64,000 nt of DNA from Argentina anserina (GCF_933775445.1 NC_065876.1:15686001-15750000); one strand, 5' to 3'; counted from the stretch's first letter, positions 1 through 12,920 are shown. The notes: a model not told the origin generated them from the sequence alone. Translations and numbers: made by a program.

Positions 1-654
1 GTAGCGGGTGGCTATCCAATATCAACGGTGTATTACGAGAGGGGTAACGGATGTGTACCAGCGTTCTTGGTACCCGTATTATAAATGCATTGGGTAACCA
101 GAAGGGTTACTTAATTTCCTCATGAGCGTTTTGTTTCACATTTCTTTGGGTCAACCAGATGGGCTGACCATTGACTCATGAGGGCATTTATATTTGTTGT
201 TTTGTGATCTTTCGTATATTTTGATATGCGAATTATATTTTTGATTTTACTCATACGAGCTATAAGCTTACCGGGTTTGTGTTTACAATCTCGGTGCACC
301 AATTCGATGGTGTAGGGGATAATTCCGCAGGTGCTGATTAGTGGAGGTTGAGTGACGGCTACAGAGGCTCGAAGTCGTTCGGATCCTACTTGTGGTGAGA
401 TTTTAGCATGGATTCGTGTGTGAGGATTTGTGTATTTTCATTGGTGAGATTGTGAGTGATTTGTGAGGATTATTACATTTCCATTTTGTGTATGGATTAT
501 AATTTGGGTTGTAATAATTGGTTGTCTGAGTTGTATTGAGAACTCAGAATTGATCCGCTGTTACACTTTAATGATTTCGATTTATTTGAGATTATTTGTG
601 TTTAACGACTTTAGAATTTTGAGTTTTTAGGCTCGAAATTTTGGGGTCGTTACA
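1..654 (+). mobile_element. Partial Ty3/gypsy-like LTR (3' end)
   Basis: No plausible gene is seen here. The segment ends in GGGGTCGTTACA at 643-654, a typical 3' terminus of plant gypsy LTRs, and lacks coding potential on either strand beyond short chance ORFs. The left part lies outside the window, so it could be a solo LTR or the last LTR of an element extending upstream. The orientation is inferred only from the TTACA end. Confidence 0.42.
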
Positions 655-720
655 GTTTTGCTCTCTGCGAGTGTTGAAATAGACGTCAGAATCGAATGTT
701 AAATATCATAGAAGTGCAAC

Positions 721-1047
721 CTATGTTGCACGGAGGACATGGATACGACGATACGACAAATCTTAAAAACACATCTTTCGATACGGTAAAATAAAAATTA
801 ATTCTATATTTTTTTAATACATAAATCTCCAAATTGGTAAACCTAGTCTTCTTCTTTAATTTCTAGTTCAATTATACTCTCAATTTTAGTTCGATTTTTC
901 TCTGTTTTATATATGATTTACTTAAATTGTTTTACACAAATTAACTATGATCGTTGATTTAACATCGAACAATCGGAGCCGTTAGATCAAATTCCAATAT
1001 CATATTTAGGCTATTAACTCTAAGACTTAAGAAAATTTTCGGTCTAT

Positions 1048-1095
<48 letters not shown>

Positions 1096-1830
1096 CGACA
1101 ACACAACCACACCAACTCTCTCACCTTCTCCACCGAACTCACCACTGCCACCACCTCTCTTCGTTCTCTCCGCTGCCGTCCAGCCACTAATCATACATGC
1201 ATTATCACCACGGTGTTCCTCTCCTCTTTATCTATTGAGCCATATCCATCAATCATCATCTCAGCCCAAATTACAGTTCCGTCGGGAACTGTAGCAGTAT
1301 TGAGCTTCCATGGAATCCGATTTGCAGTTCTAGATTCCAATGAGCTTCTGTGGGTAAGCTTGGCTTTGTATCTTCATATGTACCTACTCGATCACCCATT
1401 TGATTTCTTTAATCATGATCTATTTTGGGTTCTTCCTTTTCTGCATCTTCACCATTGTTAATCCGCCGCAGTCGACATCCTTTCAGCGTAACTAAGACTC
1501 CTTGATAAGTAAATTGGTCATCTTTTGGTAAGCCCAACATCCTTCCTTCCTTCCCATTTCACTTCCACCTTAATTTCCTCTGAATTGAAAACTAATTCAA
1601 TCATCTCTTTTCTGGGTTTAACACTGCTACACACCACCGTCGAATTCGTCTTTCACGGCGACATTTTGGGTCATTGTGAAGTTGTGGTGTCGGTTAACGT
1701 ATCGGAAAGTCAAAATTTTCAAAAACGCCATGTGGCGTGTCCGATACTGAAAAAAGGTGTATCGTATCGCAGTGTCCGGACGTATCGGACACGGTGACAC
1801 GCCTCCAAGTGCCGTGTCCGTGCAACATAG
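721..1830. mobile_element. Non-autonomous TIR element (probably hAT-type), 1.1 kb
   Basis: The segment is bounded by a perfect 14-bp terminal inverted repeat, CTATGTTGCACGGA at 721-734 and its reverse complement at 1817-1830. Subterminal regions are rich in GATACG/CGTATC motifs on both sides (about 742-790 and 1740-1790), as expected for transposase-binding repeats. The flanking octamers AGTGCAAC (713-720) and AATGCAAT (1831-1838) match at 6 of 8 positions, both differences being transitions, consistent with a worn 8-bp hAT target duplication. No transposase ORF is present. It contains a CT microsatellite. Confidence 0.55.
1051..1091. repeat. (CT)n microsatellite
   Basis: Uninterrupted run of about 20 CT dinucleotides inside the 721-1830 element. 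Confidence 0.95.
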
Positions 1831-3833
1831 AATGCAATCAAACGTTCAAATTCTTGTAAAATATAACTGCCCTGATGGCTATTTTACATGTTAAATATCA
1901 TAGAAGTGCATTCTGATTAAAGGGAAGCAGTCATTGCAATCATGAAGGATCTGTTATGGCTCCACCGGTAGGCTACTTTTATTTACCGGCTGCAAGACTT
2001 CACGGCGTCGTTGATTAGTGCGCTAAACTTACCACACAGCCATGGTTGACTCCATCCGTGGTACATTCCAGAATACAGCAATGTCGACAAGATCACAAAA
2101 TTCAGTTTCTCAGGATGATGAAAACTGGAATCTTAACATCAATTTAGATCACGCACATGACCAAAAACGGGTAATTAAAGCCTCATCACATACCCTGATT
2201 CACTCCCAGGTTTCTACTAAAGAGGCTGTCCGCAAGCGTGGATTTAACACGAGTCATTATCAGGTTATGTCTAGATGAAGTCATGAAGCATTATAGTTTT
2301 CTGAAAAACAAAACACATGGCTTCCTCACATTTATGGTCCAGAAGGTTCACCTCTAACACAAAGGAAACACAGATGTAGGAAGGAATCCGTAATGCAGCA
2401 CTAATAAATATAAACCCAGATCAGGACCTATTCCATATTGCCATCAAAATCACTGGGGATGCACAGAAGTGTGCAAAATTTCAAATAAGAGCCAAAAGTA
2501 GCTCCCTGCAATCCACATGGAATCGCTGCCCGCACACTCTTTAGCCAAGCATCACCCAGGTTTCTCAAAACCGAAAGACAAAAAAAAATTAAAAGAATCA
2601 TCAAGAATCCCCAGGTCACATACACAAGTGAGCCGACCCTTTAGCACCTGAGTTGTTCTCCTTGACAAACATGGCGCTTAGAAATCTGTTTTCATTTCCA
2701 AGAGAGAGAGCTTATCAGTGGACCTCACTTAATTTCTTCCTTTCACATTTGCCATCCATATTTAAACACATCGCACGAAATTGAATAAAGACGCTCCCAG
2801 AAAAAATGTGGCCTAGGGAACAGTATTAACAATCAGGCAGTCACGCAGTGAAACAGATTCCAAACTGAGTTTTTTTTTAATACAAGGACAATTCTTTAGG
2901 ACTTTCTTATAACAGAAAAAGGCTTGTTTGTTTTTACTTTATAGTCCAGAATTGCAGCAAGCTACATGCTAAGCCGAGCAAGGGATTTCAATAACTTGAT
3001 TCATGGTTCATCAACATCATTTCTGGTTGCAATGTCATTGATAAACATTAAACAGATATATAGAAATTTTAAAATACAATGAAAATAGCTTACTACTTTA
3101 TGTACAAAAGAACTGAATTTCGGTCGCAGACAATAAATGATAGTTTTATGGCGTTTCCTTAGGTTTATGACTTAAAATCAATTGGACCGTGGATCAATTA
3201 CCAAAAAATAAACATATAAATAATTGAAAGTCACAGGATTTGGATAAGGGCTTTACAAGCTATGTGAAATGCAGAAACATCAGAAAATTGAAATTTGTCA
3301 AAGGGATCAATTAATCCTGCCCAACCACCACCCCTTGCTACGCCCTTGTTGTATTAATCAGGTACTCAGGATCAGTTCAGAAACACCACAAAATTTAAAC
3401 TATAAGTATCACATATTATGCACAATTCAACAATCTCAACTGCAAAATGCAAAGCATTATAGGTGTTAAGAAAACGAACTCAATATGTGCAACAGCTGTG
3501 AATCATAACACGATGAACTATATCAAACTGAAGGAATTATATATAAGCTTTTGTACCTTTGAGCTGTATCACCATCCAATTTACAGCAGCATTGTGAATC
3601 TGTGATAGATGAACGGGATGGTAGCAAGTTCAGATTGCAGATTCTATTGAATTTCCTCTTAATGAAAATTTAATGATTCCACTTGCTAACTTACAACCAT
3701 CAAATTCAAGCACGGATGATCTTTCCTAAGGAGATGCAAAACAGACTTGATGAGCATTCGAGGTCATGGTACATTTCTCACCCAATGTGCAAATGAAAGG
3801 TGGAAGCATGGTCAAACAATAACCATCCAGAAT
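1831..3833. other. Non-coding 3' flank of the PPR gene
   Basis: Only short ORFs without recognisable similarity are seen. The part adjoining 3834 presumably holds the 3' UTR and terminator of the minus-strand PPR gene. A 22-bp sequence starting TGTTAAATATCATAG at 1889 repeats exactly a sequence at 698, on the other side of the TIR element. Nothing else is recognised. Confidence 0.4.
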
Positions 3834-6281
3834 CTAGGCACATGCAGACCTCAGAAGAGTATTTGTGCCTTTGAATTTTCCATTTATAAGAATATCACAA
3901 GTAAGGTCATCAGGTACGAGGCCTTTGTCAAGCATCTCATCATGCAACCTAAACGACTCTTGCAACTTTCCCTCCTTGAAGTATCCAAGAATCAAAGTAG
4001 TATATATATGAACACTAGCAGTCATTTGCCTAATATTCATGTGTTCCAAGATTTTGTGTGCCTTCTCCAATTGTCGTTTGCTACATAGACCATTTATTAT
4101 AACTGTATATGTTATGATATCAGGGACAATTCCATCCAAAAGCAAAAGCATCTCTGAGTAAAGATCTGATGCAGATTGAATATCACCCTTTCTTAACAGT
4201 CCATCGATTAATGCAGTGTATGTTTTCACATCACATGGAATGCCTTCATTTAGCATTTTCTCACTTAGCCCAAGAGCTTCTTCCATGTTATTTACACCAA
4301 CAAATCCACTTATCATGGGGGTATAAACAGCTATATTTGGAGATAAACCAACTTCCAGAAGTTCCGAGAAAAGTTTGCAGGCACTTTTCATGTCTCGCCT
4401 TTTGCAAAACCCATCTATCAGAACAGAGTATGCCGTTACATCCAACTTCACACCCTTACTTTTCATCTCATGAGACATTTCTAAAGCAAGATCTATTTTA
4501 TTGCTTTTGCATAAACCACTCATAAGGCTGGTGTAAGTGAAAACAGTTGGTGTGACTCCAGCTTCACACATTTCTCTGTAAACGACCAGTTCAGAATCCA
4601 TGGCACCCTCCTTAGTAAACCCATGAATAATACTATTATAAGTCATATATCCAGGGACAAAGCCCTTCTCAACAAAAATCTTCAGAAGATTACTTGCTAC
4701 AGATGTCTGGTCAACTTTGCACAAGCCATCAATGACAATGTTAATTGTGTAGTCTGTGGGGATTTTCTTTGCATCCACCATATCATCAAAGACATTAAAG
4801 GCACATTCATCATCACCTTTCCTGAAATACCCATGAATCAATATAGAGTAAGTATAAACACTAGGTTCCAAACCCCTTTGTGTCATCTCCAAAAATTCAC
4901 TATTTGCACTATTCATATCCCCTATTCTGCAATAGCCATTTATCATGTTGTTGTAGGAAACCACACTAGGCGCCACACCATTACACATCATCTTATCCCA
5001 TAAACTACGCGCTTCACTTACTTACCTTCTCTACAAAGCCATGCTAAGAAACTATTATACAAGAAGACATTTGCAATACCGTAGTCAACTGCCTCGTCAA
5101 CCAACTTAGACGCATCTTCAGGTGACCGACATTTCAAAAACCCACATACCAAATCATTTACAGTGTAGATATCAGGCAGAACACCCATCTGTTTCATTTC
5201 AGTGTAAAACTCATATGCCTTTTCCATGTTCCCATTCTTACAGCAGCCTCCTATAAGAATTGCATATGTGCTTCTGTGAGGAACAATTCTATCCTCCTTA
5301 ATCATCTTAAACAAATCCAAAGCAGCATCCACATTCCCTAGTGTGCACCAGCCCCTCATCAAGCTCGTAGCAACATGCCCATCAATCGATACTCCACACC
5401 TCACCATCTCATCCTTGCGCCTCAGCGCCTCTACCATATCCCCCTGCTTCACACAAGCCCTAATCACATCAGCATAACTCCTCCCAGAAGGAACCAAACC
5501 CATCTCTCTCATCTCATCCAACAACACCAACCCCAAACGCGAGTCACCACTCTTACAAACAGCCCCAATTGCCACATCATACAGCGCCGCATCTGCTGAA
5601 ATGCCACTCCCCCTTGCCTCGCGAAAATACTCCACGGCCTCCTCCGGCTTCCCCTCCTTCAAACAAGCACGCATCATGATATGTAAAGTGGCATAATTAC
5701 CCCCAACTCCCCTCCCAACCATCCCCCCATAAAACTCCATTGCTTCCTCAAACATGTTCCACCTAACCAACGCAGTCAACACAATGTTCATCATATGTTC
5801 CACACTAGCTAACACCCCAATCTTCACCATTCTATTCAAGCAAGCGATAGCCGATTAACTCTAACATAGCTATGCAACAAGTAACTGAAAACACGAAAGT
5901 ATCAAACTCAAACCTCTTTGCGCAGTCGACCAAGACATCGACGAACACCGCCGGAGAAGGGTCGGAGACGAAGTTGTTGAGCAACGTTATGGCACGTCCG
6001 CTAACCTCGGGGACGTCCATCAAAATGTAAAGCATCACGGCGACGGTGTCGGCGGCTGTGAGAAAAGCAGGGTTGGTTTTGAAGAGGTGTAGAGCAGAGC
6101 TGGGGTCGGAATTGTGGGACAGGAGAGTGTCGAGGAATTGGGTTTGGGTTGGGACGGCGGGTTGTGGAGGAAGATGGGTTTGCGGCGGCGGCGATGGTGG
6201 TTGGGTGGAGAGGGGTTTGGGGTTTAAGAGGGAGAGGCGACGGAGGGAAAGGAGGGGAGAGGAAGGGAAGTGAGGTTTCAT
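3834..6281 (-). pseudogene. P-class pentatricopeptide repeat (PPR) protein, mitochondrial type, frameshifted
   Basis: PPR proteins of the P class bind organellar RNA in a sequence-specific way and act in stability, processing or translation. The start is taken at the ATG at 6281, which opens a Ser/Arg/Leu-rich N-terminus starting MKPHFPSSPLLSLRR, typical of a mitochondrial presequence; no ATG lies further upstream in frame. About 18-19 tandem 35-residue motifs follow (for example YNNMINGYCRIGDMNSA, TYTALIDGLLRKGDIQSA), ending near 3834. The reading frame is broken three times: near 5885-5890 and near 5842-5852, where a PPR-like stretch (YLLHSYVRVNRL) lies in another frame, and at 5016-5024, where one missing base after LCREGK creates a stop while the next frame continues directly into SEARSLWDKMM. 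Outside these points the frame is clean and intronless. The overall arrangement resembles Arabidopsis At3g54980, from memory. It is either a recent pseudogene or an intact gene carrying assembly indels. Confidence 0.82.
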
Positions 6282-6606
6282 TGTGTAGAAGGAGAAGAGG
6301 AGAGACAAGAGTGAAGCGAAGCTGTCAGTCAAGACTTGAAGTTGGAAGTTGGAACTGGCTTCTTCTGTTTTTTCTTTTTCTTATTTTCGGAAAATAAGGA
6401 TGGATGGGTTTAGGTTTTATTATTTGGAAATTATAGACATACTGTCACTCATATAATGTACTGGGAAAATTAGGATGGTTTGAACTTTGAGACTCTCATA
6501 AATTCTACAATTCTACCGGAGCGCCTGTTCGGACGAGGACCAACTTGTTTCGATTATACGAATAGTTCTCATTTTTCTCATTTCAAAAAACGAAATAAAA
6601 TAATAC
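6282..6606. other. Upstream region of the PPR gene
   Basis: AT-rich, non-coding; presumably the PPR 5' UTR and promoter. It is cut off by the copia insertion whose target duplication starts at 6607, so the original promoter beyond about 330 bp now lies on the far side of 13128. Confidence 0.4.
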
Positions 6607-6611
6607 AAAAG

Positions 6612-6795
6612 TGTTTCAGTATGAAATAATTGTGTATTATTGAATGATATGGGGGCCTATATATAGGCATTACAAAACCACAATCCTGTAGGATTCGGAG
6701 TCCTAATCTATTACGGAGATGCTAATCTATTTCCTAACAGGAAACCTATTAGGCTAAGACACACACAAGGGTAGAATAGTAATTCTCCCGGAACA
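6612..6795 (-). repeat. 3' LTR of the 6612-13123 copia element
   Basis: 184-bp direct repeat of 12940-13123. It contains the perfect palindrome GCCTATATATAGGC at 6655-6668, a TATA box readable on both strands. It is the 3' LTR because the polypurine tract lies directly beside it. Confidence 0.92.
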
Positions 6796-6808
6796 CTCCC
6801 CCTTGTGT
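6796..6808 (-). other. Polypurine tract
   Basis: Reads ACACAAGGGGGAG on the minus strand, directly upstream of the TG of the 3' LTR. This is the usual position and composition of the plus-strand DNA primer of copia elements, and it fixes the orientation of the element. Confidence 0.8.
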
Positions 6809-7559
6809 CGCATGCCTAGGTTGCATGGTGCACACATCGTTGCCTCGGTAAAAACCTTGTCAAGCAAAATAAAAACCTTTTGGGTAAAAACAAAAGCTTG
6901 ATCGAAGGGAAAAAGAGCACAACGCACCGTCTACATTTGATAGCATCATGTGAGGTAGACTCCCCCTGAAGTCTAAAAAACAACTCCCCCTGATTAGTGC
7001 ATTAATCATGGAGTACAAAGAACAACGTATACAACGTTCATTACATGCTTCTCAAACGTAGTCTTGGGCCAATGATTAATCATTAATCTAGCCACACATC
7101 CTTAGATCATACATGCTATACTTAGCCAAACTTAGATCTTAGGAAACAAGATTGCATAACAACTCAAAACAAGAGTTTGCAATGAAAATCAGATTCTCGG
7201 GTAGAATGACCTTCACTCACTTAAACGGCCATAACTTCTTCGTCAAAATAGGTATCAGCGAACCGTAAAATGTTCTGAAAAGTAGACACCCGTGGATTTC
7301 CAGTGACATAAGGTTCACAACCTCATCCGATCGGAGCAGTTCACAATGCTCTGTCGAAGTTGACTGACTTGCAAATTTCCGGACAGGACTGTCCTACTTT
7401 CCTAAAACGGTCATAACTCACTCAATATGATAGCTATGAACGAATGATTGGTGTCCCTGGAAAGTAGACACATGGACCTTTCCAACGGTACCAATTTCAC
7501 CATATTTCATCGAGCGAGCTGTCCTGTAGGTCTCGTTGAAGTTGACCTACGAAACTGGA

Positions 7560-9960
7560 CAGATTCTGATTTGTCACATTTAATGTGTCTTTCGCGAAAA
7601 GAATGGGGGAATGGACCAATGAAGGACTGATTTTGGTCCAAGACAGAACCGTACGCATCCTCTACGCTATCAGTGTCGACTGCTACACCAAGGCGTACGT
7701 TGATGTTGCTGGAGCTGCTGGCGGCGTTGGTGTGGATATGATTTGTGTTGGTTCACTAAGTGTAGAACTAAACCCGTGTCAAAGAAGCAATGCAAGTCCA
7801 ATGACAATGCATAGGCGCATAGTTAATCACGTCATAATGAAAGCAATAGTGTCCCAACAACACTAACATGTAGGAATGTATAGCTCATTGAATCTCTTCA
7901 TCATCTATACTTAGACGGAATAGAGAATCAAGAATTAGCTTCATATGAACACATATGGGTATGAGTTCTTGCAACCGATTGTACTACGTTCTCTCGAACG
8001 TCGCAATCTGATTACATAAGCTCTCCGTGGTCTGGAGGCATTTAAAGTCCCTCGGGCACTCTCATATCTGCGTCAAGATCCCGTTACAGATATTCTATGA
8101 CCACTATCATATGCTGCAAATCAGTTTTCATGGACACTACTACTGATCAAGTAGCGGAAAGCAATTATGTCCATAACGAGAGAATATAACTCATCGTACT
8201 CAATACTAGGATAATGAGACAATCTTTGCGCCATAAGTCCTGCGTATATCGCATGACTTCATCTTTCTCATTACACTTACGAACAACGACCAACATAACA
8301 AGTCTAGTTCAGCCTGTATTGATTCTTTCCACTTCGGTCAAGTTGCTCATCGTTGATGCTTTACAACGGAATAAGAGCATAAGCGAATACATTATCAATC
8401 ATGGGAGATCAATACATTAAACACACGCGCGCGCTGTATACGATCAATTCGTGAGAGTTCTATTCTTCTCTAACATCAACAAAATGAGTCTGTAGCGTCC
8501 CACAGAAACTTAGTTGATACACATGTTTAGAGGATATCTCTTGATGATGGGCGAAATACTTGTGCCTACGCACTTCGCTTCTTTCTAGATTTGATTCTCG
8601 AGAATAATGGTCTCCCCCTCATCTAGGCAGGAGCCAAGACCGAAGCTATGACCCTTATTAGTCCATCTTTGCGTTTGCCGCCCTTGTTTTGTGGTGCAAT
8701 GCCACGGGCGCTGACAACACCACAGCGTATGATGGTGCCATCGCCGGCTTCCTTCCCACTGTCAGGGATGGTGCCAACGGTGCTAGGACCAGGTCATATG
8801 AAATTCTCTCATATTCTGAGAGTTCCAACCTTACCGGCACATCACAGCATTTATGTGCGATCTCGTCACTTTCGCAATATCGGTAAAGTCATTGAGCATC
8901 GAATTTTTGACTTTCTGGAGGTCGATAATGCGTTGCACATTTACTCACTTTGAGTAGTGCGAGATCTTAATGAGACATAGTGCCACACCACGTCAATTCC
9001 TGGCGTTAAAACCAGAATGGGAGCATTCCATATCTCCCCCTAACGACGGGAAGTATGTCTCATCAAAGTGACCGTCTGCTAATATCGCAGGATAGAGCTC
9101 AACGGTTGTAGATTGGAAATAGCGGACAAGTGTTGGTGATTCATAAATCATAACCAACCAGAATACTTAATCGTTTCAAGTAGACCCATTGAGATAACTA
9201 CAATAGAGGCACATAAACAACTTTAACCAAATAGGCGTTTAAGGAAAAGAACATTGGGATCGTATCCAGTAACCATTTGGTACGCACTAAACGCTTGGCA
9301 AGTTGTGGGTCTAAAACGAATAAGTGTCGCTGCATGCAACATCATTACATATCTCCATGCAAAAATCGGCAGGTTAGTACCCATAACCAAGTCTGAGCTC
9401 TGCTAGATCGTGCAGTGAATGAACATGAGGAATACTATGTTCAACGACGATCCCAGTAGATATGCAAAACGAAATCATCAAAGTCGTGGAGGTGAACTCT
9501 CCAACGGTATCCAATCAAATAGATTTGAGAGGATGGGAAGGGTGGTGAGCCCTTAGTATGATGATCATAGCTAAAAACTTTAGCGAATGCAGCGTTTCTT
9601 GTGGAAAGCAAAGCGACGTGTGACCAACGCGTCGATGCTCTTAACCTATACCATAAAAATACCGAAAAATGTCCGTATTCGGTTGGATAGGGTCCACTAA
9701 TGTCACCTTAAATACTTTGTAAGAATGAAATGTTCTCGGTTGGAGCCTTAGCAAATAAGGACTTCCTTGAAATCTAGCAAAAAAACAAGCTTTGCAAAAT
9801 GAGCGATTGGCATCAGAGATTGTCATGGAGGCATTAGAAGACACAAGAGGCATCACAAGCTCCTGTGAAGGAGGGGATGCCGCCACCGACGGCCTTAATG
9901 CCATGGAGCCGCTGAAATAGGCAGGCTCGGCCTCACCGTGCATGGCACGGATAGGCTCGG
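7560..9960 (-). pseudogene. Degenerate copia pol (integrase and reverse transcriptase remnants)
   Basis: Reading the minus strand and switching frames gives copia pol landmarks in the right order. The end of the pre-integrase domain lies near 9660-9830 (DPIQPNTDIFRYF, matching the family's GPIxPxxGPFRYFM). Integrase core fragments lie at about 9290-9530 (LDTVGEFTS, like LDNAGEFTS). A HFDETYFPSLG-like piece lies near 9040-9090. Reverse-transcriptase fragments lie at about 8040-8300 (IEYDELYSLVMDIIAFRYLIS, shortened here, like the family's DYEETYSPVMDAITFRYLIS). Each fragment is interrupted by stops and indels. No part can give a working enzyme. Gag was not identified with confidence. Confidence 0.72.
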
Positions 9961-10825
9961 CCTCACCGTGTGGAGCATGGGTGAGGTGGTCCTCCAATCG
10001 CTTCGTGAACATGAAAAATAGATGATAATGTGAATTTCAAAGAACTCGAATCATCATATCTTGTTCAAAATGACCAAAAAACGATCATGTCAAAACCGAG
10101 AAGACAGTAAAACCGAACCCATGATTCAAAAAATCTTGAGTTACATAAAGCTACTGCTGCAGGCAAGCAAAACGATGTCTGCAGGCTAACAAAGCTACTG
10201 TCGAAGCTTGAAAAAGATACTGTCAATGAAATCTGACAGATTTATTCCTCTCCATTCTTAACACAAATATCAAGATGAAAATCCATCATTGGCATGAATG
10301 GCCTTTAAAACTTAGCAAGGCACGAATATATACAACACAATCTCCACACGAGATCCGTAAAACAACTACCTGCGCCGTAGGACAGTGTGGGTGGTTACGC
10401 AATTAGCAAGACACTCGATTTCACGGCGGGACATTCTCAAAATGAAGATTAAGAGAGTCAACAACGCGGTGAACTTCTCTACACAATACGCCGTAGGATA
10501 TTGTAAGAAAGGGGATTGAAACAAATGGCAATCCCATCGAATGTATCACATGGCAATAGAACTACATTCTTCAACTCAAGAGTTGGAAAAACATGGTATT
10601 GGAGCAGTTGAATACCAAACAATTATGGTGGAAAACCTTCCATTTGGTGCGGGTGGTCACCAATAATAATAAAATCATTTGAGCTATGAAACGACTTGGA
10701 GAAAACCGGAAAATTAACCGGAAAACCATGTCAAATTAACTCAAAACCGGGTGAAATTTGGACTGGGAAAACGTGACAGCAAGAACTGCTGAAATATGCG
10801 GAAAACATGACGAGAAACGACGGAA

Positions 10826-11046
10826 AAACTCGTCGGAAGCCGGCGGCACCGATTGCCGGAAATCCGGCCGGCAGTGGCCGGACCTGGCCGGTATGGAGGC
10901 CATAACTTCAGGTCCGACAGGGAATGCCGTCCGGAACCGGATGGCGGTGCCGGAAACGCCGGAATATGGCCGGAAGGCGGCGAATATGCCGGTAAAACGT
11001 CAAAAAACGTTCTGGAAACGCCGGAAGAGTAACCGGGAAAAACGAC
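10826..11046. repeat. GC-rich CCGG-type low-complexity block
   Basis: Dense GCCGGA/CCGGCC motifs inside an otherwise AT-rich element. Open frames across it on both strands are low-complexity and match no family known to me. Confidence 0.6.
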
Positions 11047-12635
11047 GTCAATTTTGACGTTCCGAGGTCCGTTTTCCAAATTTCAAAGTCCAAAATCACA
11101 ATGTAGTGCTATTGGGGTCCCATGTAACCCAAAAGCGGCCAATTTAAAAACCACGTGAGTTGCAACGTTGACCATGCATGCTAAGCTAAGGCAAATAAAA
11201 TTCTCACGAGTCAATCTTGTAAACAAGAAATACGAGAGATTTTATAGAATATGCCAATATTTAATACAACATAAACAAGCTTCCAATTCCAATAGACGAC
11301 TTAAGCTAAAGTCGAGCAATAATCAGGGCAATGCCAACGTCATACTTGAAAAATAGTAAGCAGAAGACATAGTCAAAATAGATTGACTAATCAAAAGTCT
11401 GTAGCAACAAAATCTTGCATATCTGATTGGGTGGAGCCTTAGCCTGAGGCTCAAAAATGTGCTTACTTGAGAATGGAAGAATGTTACGTTTCCATCTCCA
11501 AAATTTCCTCGAAAAATAGATACAGGTGCTAAAAATGGCATGCGTTTCTTGGATGTGGAATATGCATCAAGGTCAACTCTGATAATACAACGTCATAGAC
11601 GTTCATTAAATCACTTTAAGTGTGTCCCATAGAATTCTTTATTTTTGGGATCTTTTGTCAGCAAATAGTGCTGCATCAGAGTAATGAATCAACTCAAATA
11701 AATGAGTACGTAGACCTTGGGATTATCGTTTATAGACATGAGTTTAAGAAAACTCAAACATTCAAATAACAGTTGCCATGTCGACGCATCCATAAGAAAC
11801 GAGGGTTGTATAGGTTTCGAATAATCGAAATATTCAAGTATGTAACCGGAATTAGAAGGGTTGTGATGTATATGGTCACAAAATAATCGATGCATATCGG
11901 CGATTCTCATGATCGCACCCAAAACAGCGGTGCACTCAGGCGACCACACGAAATCGATATCTTCCTTTTAAATAATAACGTGACTCGTCCAGGACCGTCA
12001 CACGAAAAACGTCGACCAAGAGGGGAATCATATCCCTCTTTGGTCTCATCGGCGTTATAAGAAAGGCCGGAAAAGAAGACATGAAAAAGGGCTAATAGCG
12101 CCCGATAATTTATATATATATATATATCTTCAAAAGCAGCAACTTTAAGAAAAACATACTTGTTGGTCTGCCAAATAGACCGCATATAATTAAATTGCAC
12201 TGCAAATCGATTGTCATGCATGAAGTTGCTTGATGAATTCCTTTTCGATCTTCGTCCGATGACATAAAAATCTTGGGAGGATACGATCAAAATCATATGT
12301 AGATGACAAAAGTATCGTCCATCTCGGCATGAATGTCATCACCGTAGTACGACGAGTGATCACTTTTCCTATGCAAGCACGTGAAACATAGTTAGAAAAC
12401 AAAAACGTGCAAATAAATGATTTAATAAGCAATAGGAAAATAAAAAGGAAAAAATAGAAATAGTTTAAAGGCCCAAAATGGTAGAGAAGACGGGAGTAGC
12501 TTCTCTTGAGCGAAGAGTTTGCTTGTGCTGTTCGCGTTCATTGCGTATATATGCGGGATGAGCAATTTTGAATCCTCTGATGCGGGGTTTTTCGGGGCAA
12601 AAAGATGTTTTTGCGGAGCGAATGCGGAGGATACC

Positions 12636-12830
12636 CTGCGGGGCTGCGGAGGCTGCGTGCAGGGGCAGCAGGGGGGGTCGCAGGGGCTGCAGGGCAGCAG
12701 GGGCCGCAGGGCAGAATCTGCGTGCGGGGCTGGCTGCATGCGGGGGCAGCAGGGCTGCGCGCGGGGCTGCAGAGGTAGCAGCAGGGGGGGCTGCAGCGAC
12801 GGCGAGCAGGGGCTGCGCCGACGAGGAACG
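12636..12830. repeat. GC-rich GGGGCTGCAGG-type degenerate tandem repeat
   Basis: Repeated CAGGGG, GGGGCTGC and GCAGCAGG units just downstream of the element's 5' LTR (leader region in minus orientation). The long ORFs across it come from the repeat composition (Gly, Ala, Arg, Cys) and are not regarded as genes. Confidence 0.7.
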
Positions 12831-12920
12831 TCGACGGGAAGATGTCGGAGGCCGGAGACGACGGTGGCCGGCGGTGGAGAAGAGAAAAAATTTCTAGGGC
12901 TCTAAAAGTTCAGGGTTTTA

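Noticed and set aside
10741..11079. ORFs on both strands across the CCGG-rich block
   Set aside because: Open frames on both strands in a low-complexity stretch inside a decayed retroelement; best explained by composition.
12519..12905. Long overlapping ORFs on both strands, Gly/Cys/Ala-rich
   Set aside because: They arise from the GC-rich repeat in the copia leader; composition is low-complexity, all frames are open and there is no family resemblance.
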